From contig NC_081547.1 of assembly GCF_901000735.1 (NCBI RefSeq), positions 17,596,013-17,660,012 on the forward strand: a stretch of 64,000 bases of DNA, given 5' to 3'. The stretch comes from Corylus avellana (lineage: Eukaryota > Streptophyta > Magnoliopsida > Fagales > Betulaceae). Positions 24,122-36,340 of the stretch are shown piece by piece (the stretch's first letter is position 1; every line of letters begins with the position of its first letter). Made by a program: the position numbers and the translations under genes. The notes under the pieces were generated by a model that was not told the DNA's origin, made no database searches, and was given only the letters and a program-made list of their open reading frames with translations.

Positions 24122-24564
24122 GGTTAATAATTTTTTTTTTTTTTTTAATTATTTTTTCCTAAGTTTTAAAACTAGACAAATATGGTACTCCACCTATAGG
24201 AAAAGACAAAATCAATACCTCCGTTAATTTTCGTAAGTCCCAATTAACGGAATTTTTACATGTCACTCTTATAATACGCCACTTATCCTTAAAAAAAAAA
24301 AAAATAAATTAATTAAATAATAATTAAAAAAAAAAAAAGAAATAAAATTTTTTTGGGGTGGCCGGCCACCTCATTTTAGCCAATGGCCACCCCCATTTTG
24401 GCCTTGGGGTGGCTAAAGTGATTCTGTTAATTAGGACTGACGAAAACTAACGGAGATATTGATTTTATCTTTTCCCATAGGTGAGGTATCCGATTTGTTT
24501 GGTTTTAAAACCTAGGAAAAAAAATAAAAACGTTAAAATGGAGGTACCAAAAAAGTTATTAACC
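24122..24564. mobile_element. Foldback MITE (contig 2 copy)
   Basis: Terminal inverted repeats GGTTAATAA and TTATTAACC enclose long complementary arms (CCTCCGTTAATTTTCGT pairs with ACGAAAACTAACGGAGA) and a GC-rich core of GGGGTGGCC/GGCCACCC words. Flanks are both of the form TTAAAAAAA, compatible with a 9-bp duplication, although poly-A makes this uncertain. The same insertion is present in contig 3 (32798-33240), so it predates the divergence of the two haplotypes. Confidence 0.75.
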
Positions 24565-26417
24565 TTAAAAAAAAAAAAAAAAAAAAAAAGTTAAACCAAG
24601 AAAACCGGTCTTTTCTCTCTCATCTCTCTTCCTAAAATAACACAGTTTTCTCTCACACAGATCTGTCTCTTCCTCCATAACCGAAAAGCTTTTAAAGATT
24701 GAGATATCTTTCTTCTTCCGGGCAGTTCACTTTTTTTTGGTTTTTAAAAATTTTGTGTTGTACAAATTCGTGGGTTCACAATTTTTTTAGTTTCAATAGA
24801 TTACTTCTCTAGGAGAAATTTTAAAATTGAATGCATTATGTAGTTAATATCATGAGGGATATTAGATTACATGAAAAATAGGAATAATTGAACTTTATGC
24901 TTTCAGAAATTTATTATCATTTTTAATTAACTTATTTGAAGAAAAAAAATAAAAAAAGATACTGACAATCGTGCTGGATGCATATTGTCAAAGCATAGTG
25001 TCGGTATGGAGGAAGAGAAAAAACTGCACTGCGTTAGAGAAAGTTATAATTTTTTCTAGAACTCTCATAAGGATCCCAGAAGGACTGCAGTAGACGTTGT
25101 GAAATTTCTCTAATTTATTTACCGCACCTAAACTAAATCCCCGCTCAATTATCCTTCTTTTAATGACAAATCGACTTACGTGAATCAATTTCCTAAGTAG
25201 CGCCTGTTTGATCAAGACCCACCCCCTAAAAAAAAAGAATTTTATAAACTCCAATAATCAGCACCTAATGGTCCTTAACTTCTGTATAGATATATGTTTT
25301 GTGTTGAAGATGAATGAATCCGGCAATTGCGTATAATATAATAAAAAACGGTTTACTTTTTCTTACTAAGAAACAAGAAATTTCTCCTCATTTTATCTTG
25401 TATTAGTAAAAATCACACGTTGAAGATGCGTGTCGATCTTCTCCAATGACAAATTTCCTTGTTATTCTTGTAAATTAATCAGAGACGTCAATTCAAAAAT
25501 TTAATCTTCCATAAATTACATGTACCCTTTTCAACTACCTTTTCTTTTTAACTTTGTTTTTTTTTTTTTTTAAAAAAAAAACCCAACTAATTTTAAAATC
25601 TTTGTCAGTGCTTTAAATTCCCAATAGAGGAGCCGGCTTGCATGAGCCGAGCCATGTGAGAGCTATCAATGGCTATGGTCAAACCCTGTAGCCATGTGTA
25701 AGCATGGTAATTTGTGGCCTCCAGTTCTTTATTAAATTTATGATTATTATATTTCTATGTGTCTTTATATCATTTAAAGAGTTGAAAGAAGTGAATGCAA
25801 TTAATGGATTTGCCTCCAAGTTTTTGGGTTTTTTTTTTTTTTTTTGAAAAATAAATAAATAAACAAAATTCAACCCAACATGCGGATAAGTCAATTCTTA
25901 ACCTCACACCCTTGAGACAACTCAGAAAATACAAAAAATATTTAGTATTCCATCCACAGTGTCAGCGTCACTAAATCTTTTATCCCTCAAAAATTACAAA
26001 CACAAAACAATTAATTAATTCAAACACAAGCTTATGCACACACCTCCCAATTTCTTTCTTTTTTCTTTTTATTTTTTTGTTGCTAATATTATAATTGAAT
26101 TTCTGAAATTTGGTGTGCAAGAAAGACAGTTCAAAACCGACATCTTGGTGGTGGATGGACACCAAAGAAAAGTTCTTATTTCTACCTGAATCCATTAGTG
26201 GGTCTAATTGGGCATACAATTACCAAATATCCAAACATTTTCAAGTAATTTTTCTTTCTTTTTCTTACTATTTAAAAGAAATTAAATAAACTTTTCCCTC
26301 AACCTCCACCTCAGCAACATCAACATCCACACAAAAAAATGATTCACATTGTGGGATAAATGAGTCAAGTGTTCACTTTTGCATAGGAAATGTGGATCAA
26401 GAATTTAGAGGGCAAAC

Positions 26418-26448
<31 letters not shown>

Positions 26449-26886
26449 TCAGCATCAGAATTAATGAGCTATCACCGTCCATAATTAAAGTTTTGGTGGC
26501 ATATGGGTTATGATTAGGGTTATCTACAATTCAAATGGACAGGGAATGATATTTTTTTTTTCTTTTTTGCGCTATTGAAATTCACATATATTGGCATTGG
26601 CATTGGTAGTTAGGAATGGTAGATAATACGAAGCAATCACATGATTCCACAAACCTAATAAAGAACAGTATTAATTATTTTGAGGTTCCTTTTGGATTTC
26701 TCTCTCTTCTCATACCCTTTCTTTCATCTTACATTCCCTACACCTTTTCTTTTTTCTTATAATCCATTAAGAAAGCAAAAGGAGAAACCAAGAAATCCAC
26801 AAGCAAGAGGTATCTTGCTTTCTTTGTTCTCAATCTTTTAAGCTTTCTTATGATATAAGTTTTGGGCTAACCCAATATGCCCAGAG

Positions 26887-26918
<32 letters not shown>

Positions 26919-27661
26919 TGGAATAGGTTTCAAATGTACTTCCCAAAAACTAGGGGAAGATGTGGCAAATTTTGATAAATTTAAGGTTGGGAAGAAAAAA
27001 ATGTAGAATGTTGAAAAGATGAGAGAGGCTCGGAAAGAAAGGAAAAGTCATGCAAGCAGAAGATAGAAAAAAGGGGATTGGTGCCAAAGAAGAATATTAA
27101 ACTATCTGCTAATTTCACAGTCACAGACCCATGTTGTTAGAAAGTTCAACAAAATGAAAAGAAGATTCGAATCTTCCCCCCTCCCTCCTTTTGAGACCAA
27201 AACTCAGTCATCCAAACAAAAAATAGACAAAAGGTTAAATCATACTTATCTAGAAACAATGACCATGAAATCCACCTCAGAAGAAAACACCAAGGTAAAG
27301 AACAGATCAAAAGAAGATATAAAAAAGATATACATTTGAAGAGTATACTACAATGACTATTGACACCCTTTATGTTGTTACAGAAAACTACTCCACAAAG
27401 TTTTTTTTTTCTTCTTTTTTTCTCTTCCAAGTTCATTGTTTCTTTCAATTTTGATCCTCTTTACCAGGAAAGGATAAACATATTACTTTCACTGCTCAAA
27501 TGCAAGTTAAACCCTTAGTTCATAGTATCAGCAGATATGATAGATGGGAGAGACAGACATGATTCTAAGCTGCCATCTAATGTTTTATCATTTATAATAT
27601 ATAGTTCACACCAAGACTCAATTTGATAATATAATCCCAGTCAATAACTGAAATGGTAAAA
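24565..27661. other. Far-upstream GL2 flank, no recognised gene
   Basis: AT-rich DNA with long homopolymers (for example A-run at 26886-26916). Short open frames at 24988-25254, 25679-25894, 25980-26219 and 27146-27448 have no family resemblance and low-complexity compositions. A leader-like segment at about 26690-26815 ending AAGAG before GTATCTTGC could be a non-coding 5' exon of a plus-strand transcript, but nothing coding follows. Confidence 0.4.
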
Positions 27662-27761
27662 NNNNNNNNNNNNNNNNNNNNNNNNNNNNNNNNNNNNNNN
27701 NNNNNNNNNNNNNNNNNNNNNNNNNNNNNNNNNNNNNNNNNNNNNNNNNNNNNNNNNNNNN
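27662..27761. other. Assembly gap of exactly 100 N
   Basis: A second standard-size gap. The sequence resumes at 27762 with a repeat of the sequence from 20411. Confidence 0.99.
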
Positions 27762-28825
27762 TCATGGCGCTCTTGTATAGCCTGCACAGTTAACGCTGAT
27801 TTGATCGATTTCCCTCATAAATTAAGCAAATGAAAAAGAAAAAGAAAATAAAAAAGAAATACCTTGATTTGGGTTCTACGATTTTGAAACCAAAACTTGA
27901 CTTGCCTAGGAGCAAGGCCTAATTGCTTGCTTAGATGTTGCCTCTGCTTCTCATCTGGGTGGGGTGACTCTTTGAATAAACTGCAATTAATTAATTAATT
28001 AATTAATTAGTTCATGTAATTAAGCAAAACATGATTAAATTGTTTGGTATTGGAGGCCAAGAATCAAAATAGGCAATTTTTAACACATGCATATGATCAA
28101 ACAAAGAAAAGAAAAGTAAGAGAAAAATTTAAGATAGCTTTAACTTTAGAATATTGTTCTTTTTTGTAAGCATGTCACTAACTTTTTTTAAATCTTTGTG
28201 AGTAGCTGTATATCGTACAACACAAAGTAAAACATTATTAAAGCTACTAATTGACATGCATATTCACCCAACTTTAACCAACCCATTAATTAATTTTTGA
28301 TTAATTAGATTAAACTCAAGAGGATTAATTAACTCCAGGTGAAAGTGAAACCCATTGGTAGGGAGAAAGATAGAAAGAACTTTACGCTTCCATTTCTCTG
28401 ATTTGCTCAGCTGTGTGCCTATGATACTTCTTCCTCTTCTTCTTCTTGTTCTTATCCCCATCGCCTTCATCATCCTGATCTCCTTCGCCGTCAAACTCGT
28501 CGTCGGATCTTGATCTGAGGGGGCCGGAGTTCTCGCTGCTGATATCTGCCGTGTCTTCTCTGTGGCCGCCACCTCCGCTCCCCTCGTCCCCTTCCTCCAC
28601 CTCCATGCTTGCCGCCGCCGCTGCCCCGGCATCGCGAAAAATCCCGGCCTAGTCAAAACAAACAAACAAAACAACAAAGTAAGTAAAAACAATGAAAGAG
28701 AAGTAGAAGAGAGGGAGGGTTTAGGAAGAATGTAAACATATTACAAGGCTGAGAGAGAGTGCTGGAGCGACAAAGAAGTCTTTGGTACGAGAAGTCGGTG
28801 GATTATTCGACATGTCCACGCCCAT
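27762..28825 (-). pseudogene. GL2: Redundant copy of GL2-like exons 1-4 (contig 3 start)
   Basis: Exons 28745-28825, 28386-28648, 27863-27980 and the first 20 nt of exon 4 (27762-27781) correspond to exons 1-4 of the complete gene. The gap truncates the copy inside exon 4. Two coding differences were seen: ACG to GCG in exon 2 (Thr37 to Ala) and a synonymous Leu change in exon 3. Intron 2 has two more AATT units, and the GA repeat before the ATG is shorter. This is most simply the other allele of the same gene. Confidence 0.85.
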
Positions 28826-29227
28826 GACAAGGCTGGAGTTCTTGGGGGTGTCAAATGGGTTGTTTTAAAGAAGCAAAAATGGAGGTAATGAGGGTGTGCT
28901 GGAGAGAGAGAGGGAAGGAGAGAGGGTGGGGGCTGCCTGATTTAAGGATATAAAACAAAATGATGAAACCCAAAGAGGTTTTTCTTTTATGTATGTGTGA
29001 TTTCTGTGTGTGTGAGAGAGAGAGAGAGGGAAGTGAGAAAGGGCTGGTAGGGGTTGACTGTTAGATATTCTGGGTGGAACAAGAAAGTCTCAACTAACTT
29101 GAAGCGGTTGAATCTATTTTTCAACGGTATCTTCAATGTTCTGCATTAACGGCTTGGCTTGGCTCAAGCGTCCAGCTCAAAGAGTTTCATTGATTACTAC
29201 TGAACTCTGGAGCTATGTATGATAGAC

Positions 29228-29398
29228 GGAATAGGATCCTCTCCATTTCAAAATCTCTCAATTTCCTCCATTTAGTGCATTTTGAAGGGTATTGCATTTA
29301 ATGCACTATCATTATTAAAATTTTTGGACAACACTACCCTTCAAAATGCACTAAATGGAGGAAATGGAGAAATTTTGAAATGGAGAGGATCCTTTTCC
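29228..29398. mobile_element. Haplotype-specific MITE upstream of GL2
   Basis: A 171-bp hairpin element absent from the matching place in contig 2. Arms begin GGAATAGGATCCTCTCC and end GGAGAGGATCCTTTTCC, and pair over more than 60 bp. The flanks ATGATAGAC and ATGATTAGAC are a near-perfect 9-bp duplication with one extra base, and contig 2 holds a single ATGATAGAC, so this is an insertion and not a deletion. It lies about 400 bp upstream of the GL2 start codon. The Mutator superfamily is likely from the duplication length. Confidence 0.9.
29294..29304. promoter_or_regulatory. HD-ZIP IV dimer-type site in the MITE loop
   Basis: The minus strand reads GCATTAAATGC, the pseudopalindromic sequence reported for HD-ZIP IV proteins. 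It contains the L1-box core TAAATGCA (29293-29300). It lies in the unpaired loop of the MITE, about 470 bp upstream of the GL2 ATG in this haplotype. The exact match is seen; any function is inference. Confidence 0.5.
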
Positions 29399-30516
29399 AT
29401 GATTAGACACTGTTTGGTAAGTAAGTTTGGTGCACATTAATTAATATACCATATATGTATTCTACAATTATTTCACAATATTGACAGTCTCAATCTATCT
29501 TTAATTCTTTTTGCTTTTTATAAAATCATCTAAAAGTTAATTTTACCTACCACCTCAAATATCTAAGAGTTTATTGTAAAGTAGGTAATTTATTTTACCC
29601 TACAATTATTACACAATGCTATTTATTTCAATCTATTTTTAATTCTTTTTTATTTTATTTTTAATAAAAAGCTCTAAATATTGATTGTAACGACCACATC
29701 AATTATTATAAAATAAAAATATAATTTTTAACATTATTATTACTAGCCAAAAGAGAGACCCCAAGGCATGGTAAGTTTAAAAGGGTCTTTTAACATATGG
29801 TTATGCGTGTTCATGAAAGTTGCCAAGTGGATGGGCTTATGATATACCCAAATCCGTACGAAAACTTTATGAATGTACATATAACATATATACGTATCAT
29901 TTTATGATCTTAATTCTCTTTAAAAAAAAAAAAAAAAAAAAAAGCATAAACCGAAAATTTAATTGGAAACTGCTTAATTAGTTTTTATATTTTTGTTTCA
30001 TTATATACCTACATGATAATTGATTATAATAAGTAGGTAAAAAGATTCTCCATCTTTGTTTTAAAAAAAAAAAAGAAAATTCAATTTTAGTATATATTTA
30101 TCAAGTTTGATAGATATAATTTGTTTATACTTTATTTAAACCTTAATTTCGTTTATGATTGAAAATGTTTGATCGTACTCCGAGGCTTAAATCCACTATG
30201 TATGTGAGAATGAGAACAAAATGGCCGGTCAATCCAACCAGGAGCCAATCAGATGCTTAAGTCAGGAAATTGGTTCGAGAGAGGAAGTAAGTTGAAAAAA
30301 AAAAAAAATGGAAATGTTTGGCTAGAGTAACAAATGAACGTACTTCTCAGCGATTTCCCCCTCCTCTTTATATAAAGTGTTTCCCGCACTTAATTATTTG
30401 AAGAGCAGGTTTGGGGCTCAACTGAATATGATTTTGTTGCCCCAACTCCCTTAGGTCATGCTTCCATCATGTCTATGGTTGTAACAAAATTCCAGCAATC
30501 CAATGCAGCTGGTTAA

Positions 30517-31664
30517 GGCTCCGTTTACTTTGACGTAAAATGGTTTTTAGAAAATGATTTCCGTATTTTACGGTGTTTACTTCGACGTAAAATAGTGGTC
30601 AACGGAAAATATTTTCCTTTTGACCGAAAATTCTTCTTTAATTTTCGGAAAATGGTTTACGGTTCTATGAGCATCTCATTCTTAAATTGATGGACCTTGC
30701 CAAGACCCGCCCAGAACCTTGTCGGGACTTGACCGGGACCTGCCCGGGACCAGCCTGGGACCTGACCGGGACCCGCCCGAGACTTGCCCGGGACCTGGCC
30801 AGGACCCGCCCGGGACCCACCCAGGAATCTCTCGGGACTTGACCGGGACCTGCCTAGGACTTGCCCAGGACCAGCTCGGGACCCACCCGGGACTCTCCCG
30901 GGACTTGACTGGGACACTCCTGGGACCTGCCCGGGACTTGCTCTGGACCCCGACGGGACCTGCCCGGAACTTGATTGGGACCCGCCCGAGACCTGGCCGA
31001 GACCCGCCCGGGACCCACCCGAGACTTGACCGGGACCTGCCCGGGACTAGATCGAGACCCGCCCGGGACCTGCCTGGGACCCCAGCGGGACCTACCCGGG
31101 ACCTGACCCGGACTCGACGAGGTCCCGAGCAAGTCCCGGGCAGGTCCCGCCGAGGTTCCGAGCAAGTCCTGGGCGGGTCCCGATCAAGTCCCGGTGGGTC
31201 CTGGGCGGGTTCCGGTCAAGTCCCGACGGGGTCCCGGGTAAGTCCCGGGAGGGTCCTGGGCAAGTCTCGGGCGAGTCCCGGTCAAGTCCCAGCAAGGTCC
31301 CTGTCAAGTCCAAGGCAAGTCCCGGTCAAGTCCCGGGCGGGTTCTGGGTAGGTCTCAGGCGGGTCCCGGTCAAGTCCCGGAGGGTCCCGGTCAGGTCCCG
31401 GGCGGGTCCCAGGCAAGTCCCGGTTAGGTCCCTGGCGGGTCCTGGGCAGGTGCCTGCGGGGTCTCGAACAAGTCCCGTGCAGGTCCCGGCGGGGACCTTA
31501 TTGGAAAAAATATATATGAAAAAAGATATTAAAAAAAAAAAATTATTTTTCATGTGCAAGGTAAACGCCGTAAAATGTTTTCGACGAAAAATATTTTTCA
31601 GGAAAAATGACTTTCATAAAAATATTTTACGAAGAAAACCATTTTACGTCGAAGTAAACAGAGC
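30517..31664. mobile_element. Haplotype-specific foldback transposon
   Basis: A 1148-bp insertion absent from the matching place in contig 2 (near 22995). Ends are GGCTCCGTTTACTTTGACG and CGTCGAAGTAAACAGAGC, imperfect inverted repeats. Subterminal segments hold several CGTAAAAT/ATTTTACG words in both orientations. The flanks allow a TA or a TTA/ATA duplication, so PIF/Harbinger or Tc1/mariner-like origins are possible but unproven. The interior is an inverted array of 11-bp units (separate entry). No transposase is encoded. Confidence 0.85.
30690..31497. repeat. Inverted minisatellite of 11-bp units
   Basis: From about 30690 to 31115 the plus strand is a tandem array of degenerate 11-bp units of the form GGGACYTGNCC. 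Near 31111-31120 (GACTCGACGA) the orientation flips, and the rest is the reverse-complement unit GGNCARGTCCC to about 31497. From length, about 39 units lie left of the centre and about 34 right. The whole array is GC-rich in an AT-rich setting and could fold into a very long imperfect hairpin. Confidence 0.9.
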
Positions 31665-32797
31665 ATATATTCGCTCGTATGTACACCCCTAGGATAGAAT
31701 AGAGAGAAATCAGTCAGTTTATAGTTTGAAATTCATTTTTCAATTTGGTTTCAAGATGAAGACTTAAAGTCCGCTTGGGATTGTGGTTTCAATAAGTGCG
31801 GTTTTAAAAATTGTGGTTTTGAAATCGTTAACTTTTAAAATCGTAAAAAGGTTTGGTAAAACATGTTAAAAATTAGTTTTTTTTATCAAATTTTTGTTGT
31901 ATGAAATCGAGATTTTAGTTTAAATTTGTGTTTTTTTTTCAAATAAGCACTCCCTAACTTATTTATAGAAATCTCATATTTTTTTCTTATTTTAAATTAA
32001 GTATTTTTTAAGTTGCAATGTCTAACGCCTTATGTTTCATGATATTTTTTAAAAACGCAGATTATTCTTACGAAATTGCAATTTCAAACGCACCCTTGAT
32101 CAATCTACATCCCAGGTAGTATGAAACATAAGTAAAATAATAATAATAAATAAAGTAAATTTATTTTGGACGTAATCCACATCCACGTGACTTCGATTCT
32201 AGCTTGCTTCTTTTTTTCTTTTTAATTTTCTTATTATTTTGGGTGTATGAAATTATTACCGAGTGGAAGTGGGTTTTGGCTTGGGTATCCTCATTTGCTA
32301 CAAACAAATTAATGCGCAACCAAATGCTGCCCGTGGATTGACGAGCTGACAAGGCATCGCGGTCCCACGAATTTTCAATATATTCAACTTTTAAATGATT
32401 TATTTATAAAAACAACAAAATAACAAACATTTAAGGATCGTGTCATCGTGATAAACATTTGCATGGAATTCATTACAAAAATTAATTGTAATCGGACAAA
32501 AAAAAAAACTCAGGCATTCATATTTTTTTTTTTTTCCTAAAATTAACAAAAGGGGGCTTTAGATACAAATAAAACATCACTTTCATGCACTCATTCAACT
32601 TTCCTTCACATCTTTATAACTTTTCTTTAAATGAGTTATTGGAGCTCATCTAACAACAATCACTTTAAATATTGGCAGGTGAAAAAATTACAGCACATAT
32701 ATAATAATGTTTCGAAAAATGTTAAAATGTTACAACATATCTACCGTTGTCCGTCTAGGGTTCTTATAGGCTAAGGTGGTAGTTGTTTAAAAAAAAG

Positions 32798-33240
32798 GGT
32801 TAATAATTTTTTTTTTTTTTTTAATTATTTTTTCCTAAGTTTTAAAACTAGACAAATATGGTACTCCACCTATAGGAAAAGACAAAATCAATACCTCCGT
32901 TAATTTTCGTAAGTCCCAATTAACGGAATTTTTACATGTCACTCTTATAATACGCCACTTATCCTTAAAAAAAAAAAAAATAAATTAATTAAATAATAAT
33001 TAAAAAAAAAAAAAGAAATAAAATTTTTTTGGGGTGGCCGGCCACCTCATTTTAGCCAATGGCCACCCCCATTTTGGCCTTGGGGTGGCTAAAGTGATTC
33101 TGTTAATTAGGACTGACGAAAACTAACGGAGATATTGATTTTATCTTTTCCCATAGGTGAGGTATCCGATTTGTTTGGTTTTAAAACCTAGGAAAAAAAA
33201 TAAAAACGTTAAAATGGAGGTACCAAAAAAGTTATTAACC
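32798..33240. mobile_element. Foldback MITE (contig 3 copy)
   Basis: The same insertion as at 24122-24564, with the same flanks and almost the same sequence, present in the second haplotype. Confidence 0.75.
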
Positions 33241-35563
33241 TTAAAAAAAAAAAAAAAAAAAAAAAGTTAAACCAAGAAAACCGGTCTTTTCTCTCTCATC
33301 TCTCTTCCTAAAATAACACAGTTTTCTCTCACACAGATCTGTCTCTTCCTCCATAACCGAAAAGCTTTTAAAGATTGAGATATCTTTCTTCTTCCGGGCA
33401 GTTCACTTTTTTTTGGTTTTTAAAAATTTTGTGTTGTACAAATTCGTGGGTTCACAATTTTTTTAGTTTCAATAGATTACTTCTCTAGGAGAAATTTTAA
33501 AATTGAATGCATTATGTAGTTAATATCATGAGGGATATTAGATTACATGAAAAATAGGAATAATTGAACTTTATGCTTTCAGAAATTTATTATCATTTTT
33601 AATTAACTTATTTGAAGAAAAAAAATAAAAAAAGATACTGACAATCGTGCTGGATGCATATTGTCAAAGCATAGTGTCGGTATGGAGGAAGAGAAAAAAC
33701 TGCACTGCGTTAGAGAAAGTTATAATTTTTTCTAGAACTCTCATAAGGATCCCAGAAGGACTGCAGTAGACGTTGTGAAATTTCTCTAATTTATTTACCG
33801 CACCTAAACTAAATCCCCGCTCAATTATCCTTCTTTTAATGACAAATCGACTTACGTGAATCAATTTCCTAAGTAGCGCCTGTTTGATCAAGACCCACCC
33901 CCTAAAAAAAAAGAATTTTATAAACTCCAATAATCAGCACCTAATGGTCCTTAACTTCTGTATAGATATATGTTTTGTGTTGAAGATGAATGAATCCGGC
34001 AATTGCGTATAATATAATAAAAAACGGTTTACTTTTTCTTACTAAGAAACAAGAAATTTCTCCTCATTTTATCTTTTTTGAGTAAAAATCACACGTTGAA
34101 GATGCGTGTCGATCTTCTCCAATGACAAATTTCCTTGTTATTCTTGTAAATTAATCAGAGACGTCAATTCAAAAATTTAATCTTCCATAAATTACATGTA
34201 CCCTTTTCAACTACCTTTTCTTTTTAACTTTGTTTTTTTTTTTTTTTAAAAAAAAAACCCAACTAATTTTAAAATCTTTGTCAGTGCTTTAAATTCCCAA
34301 TAGAGGAGCCGGCTTGCATGAGCCGAGCCATGTGAGAGCTATCAATGGCTATGGTCAAACCCTGTAGCCATGTGTAAGCATGGTAATTTGTGGCCTCCAG
34401 TTCTTTATTAAATTTATGATTATTATATTTCTATGTGTCTTTATATCATTTAAAGAGTTGAAAGAAGTGAATGCAATTAATGGATTTGCCTCCAAGTTTT
34501 TGGGTTTTTTTTTTTTTTTTTGAAAAATAAATAAATAAACAAAATTCAACCCAACATGCGGATAAGTCAATTCTTAACCTCACACCCTTGAGACAACTCA
34601 GAAAATACAAAAAATATTTAGTATTCCATCCACAGTGTCAGCGTCACTAAATCTTTTATCCCTCAAAAATTACAAACACAAAACAATTAATTAATTCAAA
34701 CACAAGCTTATGCACACACCTCCCAATTTCTTTCTTTTTTCTTTTTATTTTTTTGTTGCTAATATTATAATTGAATTTCTGAAATTTGGTGTGCAAGAAA
34801 GACAGTTCAAAACCGACATCTCGGTGGTGGATGGACACCAAAGAAAAGTTCTTATTTCTACCTGAATCCATTAGTGGGTCTAATTGGGCATACAATTACC
34901 AAATATCCAAACATTTTCAATTAATTTTTCTTTCTTTTTCTTACTATTTAAAAGAAATTAAATAAACTTTTCCCTCAACCTCCACCTCAGCAACATCAAC
35001 ATCCACAAAAAAAAAAAAAAAAATGATTCACATTGTGGGATAAATGAGTCAAGTGTTCACTTTTGCATAGGAAATGTGGATCAAGAATTTAGAGGGCAAA
35101 CAAAAAATAAAAAATAAAAAATAAATTCAGCATCAGAATTAATGAGCTATCACCGTCCATAATTAAAGTTTTGGTGGCATATGGGTTATGATTAGGGTTA
35201 TCTACAATTCAAATGGACAGGGAATGATATTTTTTTTTCTTTTTTGTGCTATTGAAATTCACATATATTGGCATTGGCATTGGTAGTTGGGAATGGTAGA
35301 TAATACGAAGCAATCACATGATTCCACAAACCTAATAAAGAACAGTATTAATTATTTTGAGGTTCCTTTTGGATTTCTCTCTCTTCTCATACCCTTTCTT
35401 TCATCTTACATTCCCTACACCTTTTCTTTTTTCTTATAATCCATTAAGAAAGCAAAAGGAGAAACCAAGAAATCCACAAGCAAGAGGTATCTTGCTTTCT
35501 TTGTTCTCAATCTTTTAAGCTTTCTTATGATATAAGTTTTGGGCTAACCCAATATGCCCAGAG

Positions 35564-35595
<32 letters not shown>

Positions 35596-36340
35596 TGGAA
35601 TAGGTTTCAAATGTACTTCCCAAAAACTAGGGGAAGATGTGGCAAATTTTGATAAATTTAAGGTTGGGAAGAAAAAAATGTAGAATGTTGAAAAGATGAG
35701 AGAGGCTCGGAAAGAAAGGAAAAGTCATGCAAGCAGAAGATAGAAAAAAGGGGATTGGTGCCAAAGAAGAATATTAAACTATCTGCTAATTTCACAGTCA
35801 CAGACCCATGTTGTTAGAAAGTTCAACAAAATGAAAAGAAGATTCGAATCTTCCCCCCTCCCTCCTTTTGAGACCAAAACTCAGTCATCCAAACAAAAAA
35901 TAGACAAAAGGTTAAATCATACTTATCTAGAAACAATGACCATGAAATCCACCTCAGAAGAAAACACCAAGGTAAAGAACAGATCAAAAGAAGATATAAA
36001 AAAGATATACATTTGAAGAGTATACTACAATGACTATTGACACCCTTTATGTTGTTACAGAAAACTACTCCACAAAGTTTTTTTTTTCTTCTTTTTTTCT
36101 CTTCCAAGTTCATTGTTTCTTTCAATTTTGATCCTCTTTACCAGGAAAGGATAAACATATTACTTTCACTGCTCAAATGCAAGTTAAACCCTTAGTTCAT
36201 AGTATCAGCAGATATGATAGATGGGAGAGACAGACATGATTCTAAGCTGCCATCTAATGTTTTATCATTTATAATATATAGTTCACACCAAGACTCAATT
36301 TGATAATATAATCCCAGTCAATAACTGAAATGGTAAAATA

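Larger units (their letters stand above)
20411..27661. repeat. Contig-2 copy of the GL2 5' exons and upstream region
   Basis: This block matches 27762 to about 36340 over its whole length, apart from SNPs, homopolymer and microsatellite changes, a 171-bp MITE and a 1.15-kb foldback element found only in contig 3. It ends at the second 100-N gap. It is the contig end that overlaps contig 3. Confidence 0.9.
27762..36340. repeat. Contig-3 copy of the GL2 5' exons and upstream region
   Basis: Matches 20411-27661 to its last bases before the gap, then continues into unique sequence at 36341. Differences from contig 2 include the MITE at 29228, the foldback element at 30517, loss of about 17 bp next to the foldback insertion, and scattered SNPs and homopolymer changes. 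No host coding sequence lies beyond the GL2 exons. Confidence 0.9.

Noticed and set aside
27146..27448. A 100-codon minus-strand frame, repeated at 35823-36125
   Set aside because: It appears twice only because of the contig overlap. K-rich start and hydrophobic remainder with no known domain.
30719..31351. A 210-codon open frame of repeated DRDLPGT-type peptides, with overlapping frames on both strands
   Set aside because: It is a by-product of the 11-bp tandem repeat (33 bp gives an 11-residue period), open in several frames on both strands. No initiation context or domain.
30690..31497. CRISPR-like array
   Set aside because: Units are contiguous 11-bp repeats without spacers, inverted at the centre, in a plant nuclear genome.
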